Shown piece after piece: positions 56,396 through 64,000 of a stretch of DNA of 64,000 bases. Every line of letters starts with the position of its first letter. Positions within the stretch are counted from its first letter, which is position 1. The stretch spans positions 1,798,001 through 1,862,000 of the forward strand of contig CP021221.1 in NCBI GenBank assembly GCA_003999685.1. The letters run 5' to 3'. The stretch comes from Taiwanofungus camphoratus. Taxonomy: Eukaryota > Basidiomycota > Agaricomycetes > Polyporales > Taiwanofungaceae. Below the pieces are notes generated by a model, which saw nothing but the letters and a program-made list of their open reading frames with translations, was not told the origin of the DNA and did not search any database. The position numbers and the translations under genes were made by a program.

Positions 56396-59300
56396 CGTAG
56401 TGCCGTGCCTCCACTGAATGTCGGTTGTATGCAGCTTTGCAGATCCGGGTGTAGCGGGCGTTGACCTGGGGCCTTGCAGGCAACCTGTTGACCTTCTTAT
56501 ATTCCTCCAGAAGGTCGGGCGAGTTCCTTAAGTCCGCCTCAGACTGCCATGTATTAGCCGAGTTCGGCCATCCAACCCATTTGATTAGGAACTGCCATTT
56601 CCCACGTTGGGCACGATGCCCGTGAATGGCTTCGACTTCGTATTCTTCATCGCCATCGACTAATTCTGGGGGCGGCCTTGTGAAGTTCGGACCATGTTCC
56701 TTGGTTTCCCTGTATGGTGTCAACAGCGATGCATGGAATACTGGATGTATCTTCCATGCCCTTGGTAGCTGAAGCTTGTACGTTAGCGGTCCTAGGACTT
56801 CGGCTATCTTGAGTGGTCCCACTCGCTTTGGGGAAAACTTCCTCGGGGTCTTTAGGCGGAGGTTAGTTGCTTCTAGCCAAACCTGCGTCCCCTTCTCAAG
56901 TGGCTGCCATGTGGTTCGAGCCCTTTCTGCCATCAACTGCGCAGCTAGATCCTGTGCTGCCAGTGCTTCCTTTCTGAACTCTCCAATGGCTAAGAGTCGG
57001 TCCTTGATTGATGGGTACCTTTCCGATGCCTTTGGTGATCCGATTGCCTTTGGATCATATCCCATAATCAGCTTGAATGGTGACTCCCTTCTTCCAGCAT
57101 GTGGCACCTGATTGTGTGCGAATTCGAATTCCGGGATAAACTTTGCCCAGTTATGAGGATTGTTGGCACACAGGATTCTCCATGCGACTTCGAGTTCCTG
57201 ATTGACACGCTCAGTGCTTCCATCAGACTGCGGATGGTAGGCAGTGCTCATGGCCGCTTTGACACCAGTCAGCTTGCACCACTCCCGGAACACCGTTGCT
57301 GCAAACTGTGGGCCTCGGTCCGATATGATTCTGTCAGGTAGCCCATATCGCCGGTAAACGTTCTGATGGAGTGCCTCGGCTGTTCCTACTGCATCGATGG
57401 TCTTGTTGCAAGGAACCAGGACTATCCCTTTGGACAGTTCTCGGTCCACCACTACCATTAGTGCGTCAGATCCACGCGATTCTGGCAGGTCTGTGATGAA
57501 GTCGACTGAGATGTGTGAGAACGGCCTGGAGTTCGGTTCCGTTGGGATGGGTTGCATTGGTGGTCGTGTTGGATGCGTGTTGACCTTATTCTCCTGGCAT
57601 TTGGCGCAGCCTTTCACGTATTTTTCGATAAACGTGGTCATGCCATCCCAGAACCAGTCCCTTCTAGCAATGGCAAACGTTCCCTGTGCTCCTGGATGGG
57701 CCATAGCTGGGGTGTCATGGCAAAGTCGAATGACTTCTCTGCGCAAGTCATCACTAGGGGGTACGTAGATTCGATTTTTGTACAGAATCAATCCATCCTG
57801 CACATCCCAATCAGCCAATGTTGTGTGCGCAAATCCAGTGCCCTTGAATGGTGGCACTTTCCCCCGTTTTAAAGCGTCAATCGTCTCGATGACCATGCTG
57901 TCACGACTTCGGTGTTGCCGGATGCGCTCGATGAGGTCAACATTAACTGCCTTTGCAAACAGTGTTTCTGGTAAGAGGACAATGTCCTCATTGTCCCTCT
58001 CACCCCCTGGGTGTCCTGGTCTACGTGATAGGGCGTCCGCCACTACGAGTCGTTTACCCTTTCGATTCTCCAGTCGTAATTCAAACTGTGAAAGCAGTAG
58101 TTGCCATCGTGCCTGGCGTCGTGTTAGCCGTTGGGCTTCTCTGAAGTATGTCAGGTTCTTGTGGTCCGTTATAACCGTGACCGGGTGCTTTGCGCCCTCC
58201 AGGTGGTGACGCCATTCCTCAAGTGCTCGTACGATTGCCAGTAGTTCTCTATCATAGATCTGATAGTTCCGTTCTGCTTCCTTCAGCGATTTTGAAAGGA
58301 ATGCCACCGGGTGAAGTTTCCCATCAGGGCCCTCCTGTTGCAGTACTGCACCTGTTGCAACCAGTGAGGCATCGGCCTCGATTACAAACGGTTTCTCAGG
58401 GTCGGGCATGGTGAGTACTGGGGCCTCACAAAAACGGCGTTTGAGTGCCTCGAAGGCTGCCTGGCACTTGTTCGACCAGTTCCAAGCTACCCCCTTTTTC
58501 TTAAGTGCATTCAGGGGGTGGGCGATGTCCGAGAATCCACGTATAAACCGTCGATAGTAATTGGCAAGGCCCAGGAATCGTTCCACATCCTTGACTTTGG
58601 TCGGTATGGGCCATTCATCGATGCCCCGCAGCTTGCCAGTGTCCATATGGATGTGGCCCGGTGTGATGGTCATTCCCAGAAACTCAACTTCTTGTACATC
58701 AAAGGCACACTTTTCCGGTTTCACAAAGAGGTCCATCTCCTGCAAGCGTTGCAGTACCCGGCGTGTCCGTTCTCGGTGGATGGTAGCATCATCGGAGTAG
58801 ATCAGGATGTCGTCCATATAAATGGCTAACCATCCTTCCGCAAGCATGTCTTGAAACCCATCATTCATAAGCCGCTGGAAGGTGGCCGGGGCATTGCACA
58901 TGCCGTAGAACATTACCATTGGTTCAACTAGCTTCTTGGTTCCGTGGTGATTCACCATGAACGCTCCCTTCCACTGGTCGCCCTCCCTGATGCGTACATT
59001 GTTGTAGCCATTTCGGAGGTCCAGCTTCGTGAATATAGTTGCCTTTTGCAGGTTGTCGATGAGCTCTCCAATGAGTGGGAGTGGGTATGCATCTTTTACC
59101 GTGCTGTTGTTGAGGTATCGGTAATCCTGACAGGGCCTGAGTGTACCATCCTTTTTTGCCACAAAAAATGCTGGGGAGGCCATGGGTGACTTTGAGTCCC
59201 GTAGATATCCTTTCGCCAGGTTCTCGTCAAGGAACTTGTCCATCTCTGCTTGTTCAGCCAGGGATAATGCAATTACCCCGCACTTCCTAGGTACAAAGTT

Positions 59301-60854
59301 AGGCTTTGTCTCCACAGCGTGGTCCCATGGTCTCGAACCAGGGAATCGAGCAGCGGCCGCCTTTTCAAAGCGGTCCCGGTAGTCGAGTAAGTACTCAGGC
59401 ACCAGGTCTTCAATCTGTGGCCCCTCCTCAGGGGGTGTCAGTGGTGCGCTTGTCTGCCTGGCGGTGGCTATGAACCGTTTTGAGCCCCTTACATGGCTGT
59501 TCCGATCTAACGATGGTTGAGACTTCTTGGGTGGCTGCAGCAGGCCCATTTCATCGAATAGGGGTTCCGGTTGATCGTTGAACATGCCTAAGACCCCTTC
59601 TCCCCTTGTATAAGCACATAGGATGGTTTCTAGCTCATCATCGTCCTCGTGTGCAGAGGCTCGGCACAATGGGATGCCGTCCGTGGTAGGCTGGTTCATG
59701 ATCCAAGCATAGTACCCCTGCCATTCCTTAATCCTGTCCGGGTCAACCGTGAGGGTCCCTTTCGGCCAATCAATCTGCGGGTTGACTTGAATCAACCAAG
59801 GGTTGCCCAGCACTACTTCGAGGTCCCCGATGTCCGATACATAGAAGTTTGTGGGTATGTCATACCCTTCAAGCCGTATGCTCCCTTCAACTCGATGGGT
59901 AATTGGTCCACCCCTGTTGGGGGTCCCATCAATGGTCGTACTTCGTACCTTCCGAGGTAGCGGTCGTGTGGGCAGTCCCCATCGTTCCACAAGGTCAGGG
60001 TGTATGAGGTTGGCATCGGCTCCGCTATCGATTAGTGGTCTCACAGCGATGGCCTTTTTCTCGGCGACGACATAACCTTCTACATACAGAGTGGTTCCTT
60101 TCCGATATCCTGTGATTGTGGCCCCCATTGAGATGGTCGGGTCCTTACTGGTCTTTGGCTTGTCCAAGTTTCTTTGCGCAGGTTTCCCTGTGCCTTCAGC
60201 CAATGATTCCCCTCCTGGGGCATCAGTGAAGTGCTCAAAATGAGGGAACCGTTTCTGTTCAATGGACTCTACGGTGGACGTTCCTAAGGATTCCTCCGTT
60301 TCTTCACTGCTCCAGTAGTCTGCTGGTGGGACCGGATATGGCTGGGTTTCCTCCAAGGCGAAGTCGTCTGAGTTTGACGAGTGGTGCAGTTCCAGTTCCC
60401 TGTCTCTCCCGGCATCATTGGAAGGTTGTGGAAGTCTGGGTTCGCTTTTGTGTGGACTATCGTGTTCATCGTCAGCTTCCCCTAGGGCCACGTCTCTGTG
60501 TCCTTCCTTTCTGATTTTCCTGGGCTCCGGGCATGCCTTGACCAAGTGTCCTGGCTTCCTGCATCGGTAGCAGCTCCTCTTCTTCCAGTGATGAGGTGTC
60601 AGAGCTGTATTGGGGTGGTTGTGTCGGTGTCCTTGCCTGGAGCCTGTGCCTCTCTGCCCCTGTTCGAGGGCTTCAGTGGAGGGCTGAGAAAGTCTGAGGT
60701 CATTGTCGCTTGGGGTAAGCGGTCCATCCCAGGGGATCCCTAGGGCTGCTTCTTCTGTTGTTTCCGGTCGGGGTATGTAGTCTTCTTCCCTTCCTTCCTT
60801 CAATTTTCTTCGCCAGGTGATAGCTCTCCAGACTATCGCCAGGAACTTCTCCAT
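55872..60854 (-). CDS. Element 2 gag-pol frame with chromodomain
   Basis: One frame of 1660 codons starting MEKFLAIVWRAITWRRKLKE. Order: a short N-terminal part of about 95 residues with no capsid fold I recognise; knuckle CYRCRKPGHLVKAC; protease VRPLIDSGADANLIHPDLVE; RT with IFTKLDLRNGYNNVRI and AIYMDDILIYSDD; RNase H with PFVIEADASLVATGAVLQQE; integrase finger CHDTPAMAHPGAQGTFAIAR to CAKCQ and DDE core (ISVDFITDLPES, IISDRGPQFAATVF, HPQSDGSTERVNQELEV); then chromodomain EYEVEAIHGHRAQRGKWQFL and IKWVGWPNSANTWQSEADLR. The last 170 or so codons overlap the 3' ORF and may just be open by chance. Confidence 0.93.
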   Translation of the reverse strand: MEKFLAIVWRAITWRRKLKEGREEDYIPRPETTEEAALGIPWDGPLTPSDNDLRLSQPSTEALEQGQRGTGSRQGHRHNHPNTALTPHHWKKRSCYRCRKPGHLVKACPEPRKIRKEGHRDVALGEADDEHDSPHKSEPRLPQPSNDAGRDRELELHHSSNSDDFALEETQPYPVPPADYWSSEETEESLGTSTVESIEQKRFPHFEHFTDAPGGESLAEGTGKPAQRNLDKPKTSKDPTISMGATITGYRKGTTLYVEGYVVAEKKAIAVRPLIDSGADANLIHPDLVERWGLPTRPLPRKVRSTTIDGTPNRGGPITHRVEGSIRLEGYDIPTNFYVSDIGDLEVVLGNPWLIQVNPQIDWPKGTLTVDPDRIKEWQGYYAWIMNQPTTDGIPLCRASAHEDDDELETILCAYTRGEGVLGMFNDQPEPLFDEMGLLQPPKKSQPSLDRNSHVRGSKRFIATARQTSAPLTPPEEGPQIEDLVPEYLLDYRDRFEKAAAARFPGSRPWDHAVETKPNFVPRKCGVIALSLAEQAEMDKFLDENLAKGYLRDSKSPMASPAFFVAKKDGTLRPCQDYRYLNNSTVKDAYPLPLIGELIDNLQKATIFTKLDLRNGYNNVRIREGDQWKGAFMVNHHGTKKLVEPMVMFYGMCNAPATFQRLMNDGFQDMLAEGWLAIYMDDILIYSDDATIHRERTRRVLQRLQEMDLFVKPEKCAFDVQEVEFLGMTITPGHIHMDTGKLRGIDEWPIPTKVKDVERFLGLANYYRRFIRGFSDIAHPLNALKKKGVAWNWSNKCQAAFEALKRRFCEAPVLTMPDPEKPFVIEADASLVATGAVLQQEGPDGKLHPVAFLSKSLKEAERNYQIYDRELLAIVRALEEWRHHLEGAKHPVTVITDHKNLTYFREAQRLTRRQARWQLLLSQFELRLENRKGKRLVVADALSRRPGHPGGERDNEDIVLLPETLFAKAVNVDLIERIRQHRSRDSMVIETIDALKRGKVPPFKGTGFAHTTLADWDVQDGLILYKNRIYVPPSDDLRREVIRLCHDTPAMAHPGAQGTFAIARRDWFWDGMTTFIEKYVKGCAKCQENKVNTHPTRPPMQPIPTEPNSRPFSHISVDFITDLPESRGSDALMVVVDRELSKGIVLVPCNKTIDAVGTAEALHQNVYRRYGLPDRIISDRGPQFAATVFREWCKLTGVKAAMSTAYHPQSDGSTERVNQELEVAWRILCANNPHNWAKFIPEFEFAHNQVPHAGRRESPFKLIMGYDPKAIGSPKASERYPSIKDRLLAIGEFRKEALAAQDLAAQLMAERARTTWQPLEKGTQVWLEATNLRLKTPRKFSPKRVGPLKIAEVLGPLTYKLQLPRAWKIHPVFHASLLTPYRETKEHGPNFTRPPPELVDGDEEYEVEAIHGHRAQRGKWQFLIKWVGWPNSANTWQSEADLRNSPDLLEEYKKVNRLPARPQVNARYTRICKAAYNRHSVEARHYDVHSYRPPTAIRLLEPQRSKGTRPRTPSTSKTHTRTPLPKHSGDSAPIGSVRRSVRSVETCAPHGLGPGGCRSTARNRHPAVGLARPVGVDEHLSDTGHCRARGWQLGHTRTKANRPWAKWQQPDNVAVGHSPHRCKPSSPQPARRPHALPSNGRHRQPDTATTSGQNTGPFCQ

Positions 60855-61045
60855 CTTTCCGGTGTTTCTTATCCTTCAATTCAACACTGATGGTACGCAC
60901 TTGTAGTCAAGTGATCCTCCTGCCAGTCCCTTCCAACGGGGACACTGGTCTTACCCAATCCTTCCTATGAGGACGTTGGTGAGGGTCCGGTTTCTTCCGC
61001 TTGCTCGCGTTCTAATTCGCTATCCTGAGATAGAGTTTGTAGAAG

Positions 61046-61056
61046 AATCTTGTCCT
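61046..61056 (-). other. Self-priming primer-binding site of element 2
   Basis: AGGACAAGATT on the element strand, two bases after the 5' LTR, is perfectly complementary to AATCTTGTCCT inside the LTR (61,358-61,368 and the other copy 55,357-55,367). In Tf1/sushi elements the first 11 bases of the RNA fold back as primer; that would put the transcript start at about 61,368. Confidence 0.7.
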
Positions 61057-61058
61057 AA

Positions 61059-61629
61059 TGTTACGGGGGGTCTACGCCCGTAGGTGACTACTGTGACGGG
61101 GGGTTGTTGAGTAGTCAGGCGTGAAGTGTAAACGAGGAGTCAGCCTGGCTGACGACGAGTACACGTCTAAGTCTTCAACCGCTAGCCCAACGGTCTCGAG
61201 AGAGTTGCGGGCTAAGTCACAGCCTATGTCCTAGTGTAGTCACAAGGATATAGGTGGTCTAAGGCGACCCGTTGAATAGACAAAGGTATAGAGGCCTAAG
61301 CCCAGTCGTGAAGTACAAATGGTAACGACAGCACCAAAGTACACAGTGTAACTAAGGAGGACAAGATTGGGGTGCTCCGCGGTGAGCCAACCCTTTAAGT
61401 ACTATGGTGGGTTTAGGGCAAGCCAGCCCTCACTCCCACTGGTTCCAGCACCTAAGCGTCCATAAGTCAGAGGCCCAAGTGGTCCCTTCTGAGGAACAGT
61501 CCATAACTAAGCGGGTGACGGTCAGCCCGTCAGGAATAATGGTGATAATTGTAAGTGTACACGACCCGCTAGTCCGGTATAGTGAAGAGAAATGAAAATG
61601 TAAGTTCGCACCATCACCGCCTTGTAACA
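61059..61629 (-). repeat. 5' LTR of element 2 (right copy)
   Basis: 571 bp; carries the self-primer sequence at 61,358-61,368, about 261 bases from its outer end. Confidence 0.93.
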
Positions 61630-61634
61630 CTTCC
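61630..61634. repeat. Target-site duplication cttcc, right of LTR element 2
   Basis: Matches 55053-55057. Confidence 0.9.
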
Positions 61635-62644
61635 AGTGTTACGTTCCACCATGGTCTTGCCTTGTCGCTCGGCTTCCGTAATGGCACTGTCGCATTGTTG
61701 GCCTCTTGCATTGCGAGTGTCAGACTCTCAGCTGCATTGTCGAGTTGTTCCGCTGTCAGGTCAGCGTCTAGATCCAGCAGTATCCCTAGGCCTTCCCTCT
61801 GTTTGTCGGTTGCTCTCTGGAATGCTTCTTTCCATTCTTTTGGGTCAGCTGCTTTAAAATTGAACTTTTTACCTGTGGGGTTGTCTATCTCCTTCGTTCC
61901 ATAGTCAAGGTCCCACCTCAGCGCAAAGTGGTCAGATCCAAATGCTTTCAGCCTGTCGACGGTCCAGTTCCTCGTCGCATCCAGGGTTGTTGCCATTGGG
62001 TTGAGAAAGGTTAGGTTGATTGTTGACCAAGAGCTGTGTGCATGTGAGTAGAATGTCAGTTCACCTTTCTTGTTCTTGATTGTGTATCCGTTTTGCATTA
62101 GCCAGTCTACTGTTTGTTCCGTTGATTCGTTTGCCGGTGTTGCGTGGCTTGACCATATAGGATGATGCAGGTTCCAGTCTCCCGATAGGATCACAGGTGT
62201 GTCCTGTGGGAGGCAGACTCTTTGTAAGCATTTTGCGGCCGATTCCCTACCTTGTTTCTTATCATCGTTGTATATATTGACAATGATTGTTGACGGGTGT
62301 GGGTTTTGTTGGACTTCAAGGATCTGTAGGTCAAGGTCATTTGCTAAATCTGAGCGAAGCGTTACCGTGAAGTCTTCTCGTTTTCGCACGTATGCCATGG
62401 CTCTTGGTCGTCTTCCTTCGGGAACTGCTGACACTGGTATTATAGGAGTCCAGCCCACTGTTGCTTCTGATACTGGTCCATGGTTTCCCCCTCCGATGTT
62501 CCCCCACCACGGTTCAGTTATCAGGATCAAGTCAAAATGTTCCTCTCCTACTGCTGCGTTGAGAAGAGAGTGTATTGCCTGGTTCTGGGTGTTGGCATTA
62601 AGTTGTAGGATTCGTATTGGTCTCGTGTTTGTCGTCTCTAACAT
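61630..62644 (-). CDS. LINE ORF2, N-terminal endonuclease part
   Basis: Starts MLETTNTRPIRILQLNANTQ. APE-type endonuclease motifs are present: FDLILITEPWWGN (catalytic Glu), ILSGDWNLHHPIWSS, a Ser/Thr-rich loop and AFGSDHFALRWDLDY (the final SDH). It nicks target DNA to prime reverse transcription. The start ATG lies one base before the ORF1 stop (ATGTTAG), so ORF2 may be translated by re-initiation. The left end is the insertion point of LTR element 2. Confidence 0.9.
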
Positions 62645-64000
62645 ATTGTCTCCTCGTCAGTGATCATCGATTGTTGGGTTCGTGGTGCTTCTGTTTGTCG
62701 GACCGCCTCCAACGTTGCTACTGCTTTTGCAAATTCCCCATCTGCCTCGTCCATTGCACTCATCTTCCTTGCCATGTCAATCTCCGGGAATCTCAGGTCA
62801 AGTGAGTGTAGTGCGTTGGCTTGGATCTCGTCTTCAAGTTTTTGGAATCGGTTCTGTGTCATTCGTGCGTCAGTAGTGGTCTTACTGTTGCGTCTGTACC
62901 TTGTTGTTTCTCTTCCTGTTGCCTTTTCGCTCTCCTTCTCCTTTTGCTCATGTTGTTGTCGGTTGCGAGTAACCATGTTCCATGCTCCCGTGGTCATTCC
63001 ATTGTTCATGGGTGGTCTGGTTGGTTGCGTCTTTGGCATGCCTACCTTGTGTGAGCGGACTGGGCAGTTCCTGAAGTTTGCCGTGTGTGGTCCTTTGCAC
63101 GCTGCGCAGGTATAGTCGTGTTTGCATTTGTCTAGGTCCATCGGGTCTTCACCCTGCTCTTCCGTGCATTCCTGGCAAACGTGGTCAGCCTCTGCATGCT
63201 CGCCTGTGCATAGCCTGCATATGGTTTTGTTTTTGCATCTTCCCCCTGAGTGGTCGAAGGACCAGCAATTGTTGCATTGGAGTACCGGTGGTCGGTCTGC
63301 ATATCTCTTTACCTCTGCAAATCGGCCTGCTATGGCTAGATTTTTGATTCTCTTTACCAGGTGTTCTGCGTCCTCTTGGTTTGCCAGGGCAATGACTACT
63401 GAGGAATAGAAAAGTTGTTTTAGGTCTGATGGGTGTCGCATCCATCTCGGGAGCTGTAGGATTTCCATTTTCGCATAGTCTGGGTTGTTGTCCTAGAGTT
63501 CTTGGTGAATTTCCTCTGGTGTTGGTATGTTACTGGTGTTTTCGTTCCATGTACTCACGCCGTTAACCTGTATCTTGTACCATGGTCTATCTGCCCGGAC
63601 TCGCGTCGCCCGGTCTCCTGCTATTCGTTCCGTAAATCTATTAGCGAATGGGATCAGCTCGGTTGCCTGTTGGTCAGCCCGTACAAACACAATGCAGTTG
63701 TTTTGTGGGTTGTACTTTACGTTTACAACCCGTATGTGTTTACTGTCTTTGTACTTCTGCAGTTGTTCATTAATGTCTTGGACCGTCTGCGCTTCTTTGG
63801 GTCGTTTTCCCTCAGGTGCACCATCCTGAATTTCTACAATGAGGCGGGAGGGGTGGTGTGCTGCTAGTGGGTTAGTCGGTAGGGTTTTGCCTTTTTTCAT
63901 GTCTGTTGCTGGGTTGCGCGCCTTTGGGACTATTGGTCTACTGACTGCTCGGACGTTAGTTACGGTTGACGGTATGGTCTCTGTCTGGGGTGGTCTCGTT
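62638..64000 (-). CDS. LINE ORF1, CCHC gag-like protein (damaged, runs off right edge)
   Basis: Open from the window edge to a stop at 62638-62640, apart from one in-frame TAG at 63493-63495 (between EEIHQEL and DNNPDYAK). The middle has an RRM-like segment (VVNVKYNPQNNCIVFVRADQ), then three knuckle-like Cys/His groups: CNNCWSFDHSGGRC (C-x2-C-x4-H-x4-C), CRLCTGEHAEADHVC and CAACKGPHTANFRNC. A basic, Gln/Glu/Lys-rich part and a coiled tail follow. ORF1 proteins of this type bind LINE RNA. The first part of the gene is beyond the window. Confidence 0.87.

Larger units (their letters stand above)
55058..61629 (-). mobile_element. LTR element 2: Tf1/sushi-type chromovirus, 6.6 kb, looks whole
   Basis: LTRs of 571 bp (55,058-55,628 and 61,059-61,629), ends TGTTAC and GTAACA, with one difference noticed by eye. 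The internal part is read leftwards: a self-priming type primer site next to the right LTR, a single long gag-pol frame with CCHC knuckle, protease, RT, RNase H, integrase and chromodomain, then an overlapping second ORF with its own CCHC knuckle, and a polypurine tract touching the left LTR. The chromodomain and self-primer point to the Tf1/sushi group. It sits in LINE ORF2 between the endonuclease and RT parts. No breaks noticed; a young insertion. Confidence 0.93.
37671..64000 (-). mobile_element. Tad-like LINE (non-LTR retrotransposon), damaged, split by two LTR elements
   Basis: Runs right to left: ORF1 with CCHC knuckles (beyond 64,000 to 62,638), ORF2 endonuclease (62,644-61,630), reverse transcriptase (55,057-53,286), RNase H and C-terminal Cys/His cluster (41,205-39,971), a trinucleotide tract, about 400 bp of 3' sequence and an (ATG)n tail at 37,673-37,694. 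The 5' end lies beyond the window. The order ORF1, APE-type endonuclease, RT, RNase H and the short simple-repeat tail fit the Tad clade common in fungi. LTR elements interrupt it at 41,206-53,289 and 55,053-61,634. Host-independent damage: in-frame stop in ORF1 (63493-63495), one-base frame change in ORF2 at a C run near 54,862-54,866, and an in-frame stop in ORF2 (53646-53648). It is therefore a dead copy. Confidence 0.9.

Overview
This is nuclear DNA of a filamentous basidiomycete, most likely a wood- or litter-decaying agaricomycete. The genes are dense and cut by many short introns (about 45-70 nt). The window also holds a membrane-anchored family 9 glycoside hydrolase, a Ytp1-type membrane protein, a CCCH-finger protein of a kind I associate with basidiomycetes, a Tad-like LINE and Ty3/Gypsy LTR elements. 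Genus and species cannot be told from the sequence alone.

Positions 1-37,670 are host sequence. From left to right: the 5' end of a Gfo/Idh/MocA oxidoreductase (minus, cut by the window edge); a decayed membrane-protein gene; a GH9 endoglucanase with a C-terminal membrane anchor (plus); the sulfite reductase flavoprotein subunit MET10 (minus) with a CACGTG box upstream; a uracil phosphoribosyltransferase (minus); a broken P-loop ATPase gene (plus); a ubiquitin-like-domain membrane protein (minus) divergent from the PKA regulatory subunit (plus); a Ser/Thr-rich single-pass membrane protein (plus); an MFS anion:cation symporter (minus); a 3.2 kb stretch without a recognisable gene; a Ytp1-family protein (plus); a ChaC gamma-glutamylcyclotransferase (plus); the COQ2 polyprenyltransferase (minus); Rho-GDI (minus); and a CCCH zinc-finger protein (minus). 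I traced exons by hand. For GH9, MET10, UPRT, the UBL protein, PKA-R, the single-pass protein, Ytp1, ChaC, COQ2 and Rho-GDI the exon lengths sum to whole reading frames.

Positions 37,671-64,000 are one nested repeat block. The outer layer is a minus-strand Tad-like LINE: CCHC ORF1, then ORF2 with endonuclease, reverse transcriptase and RNase H, ending at an (ATG)n tail near 37,673. Two LTR retrotransposons sit inside its ORF2. Element 1 (41,210-53,285, plus) is a 12 kb Ty3/Gypsy-like element with 1,607-bp LTRs that look identical, a 4-bp target duplication and a long 3' region holding antisense open frames. Element 2 (55,058-61,629, minus) is a Tf1/sushi-type chromovirus with 571-bp LTRs, a 5-bp target duplication, a self-priming signature and an extra CCHC-knuckle ORF after its chromodomain. 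A 1.8 kb pyrimidine-rich trinucleotide tract (38,188-39,970) has expanded at the very end of the LINE coding region.

The host genes are mostly unrelated housekeeping functions: sulfur assimilation, pyrimidine salvage, cAMP signalling, ubiquinone synthesis, Rho signalling and glutathione turnover. They do not form a cluster. The least ordinary content is in the retroelements: the antisense gene-like region and duplicated polypurine motif of element 1, and the self-primer and 3' CCHC ORF of element 2.
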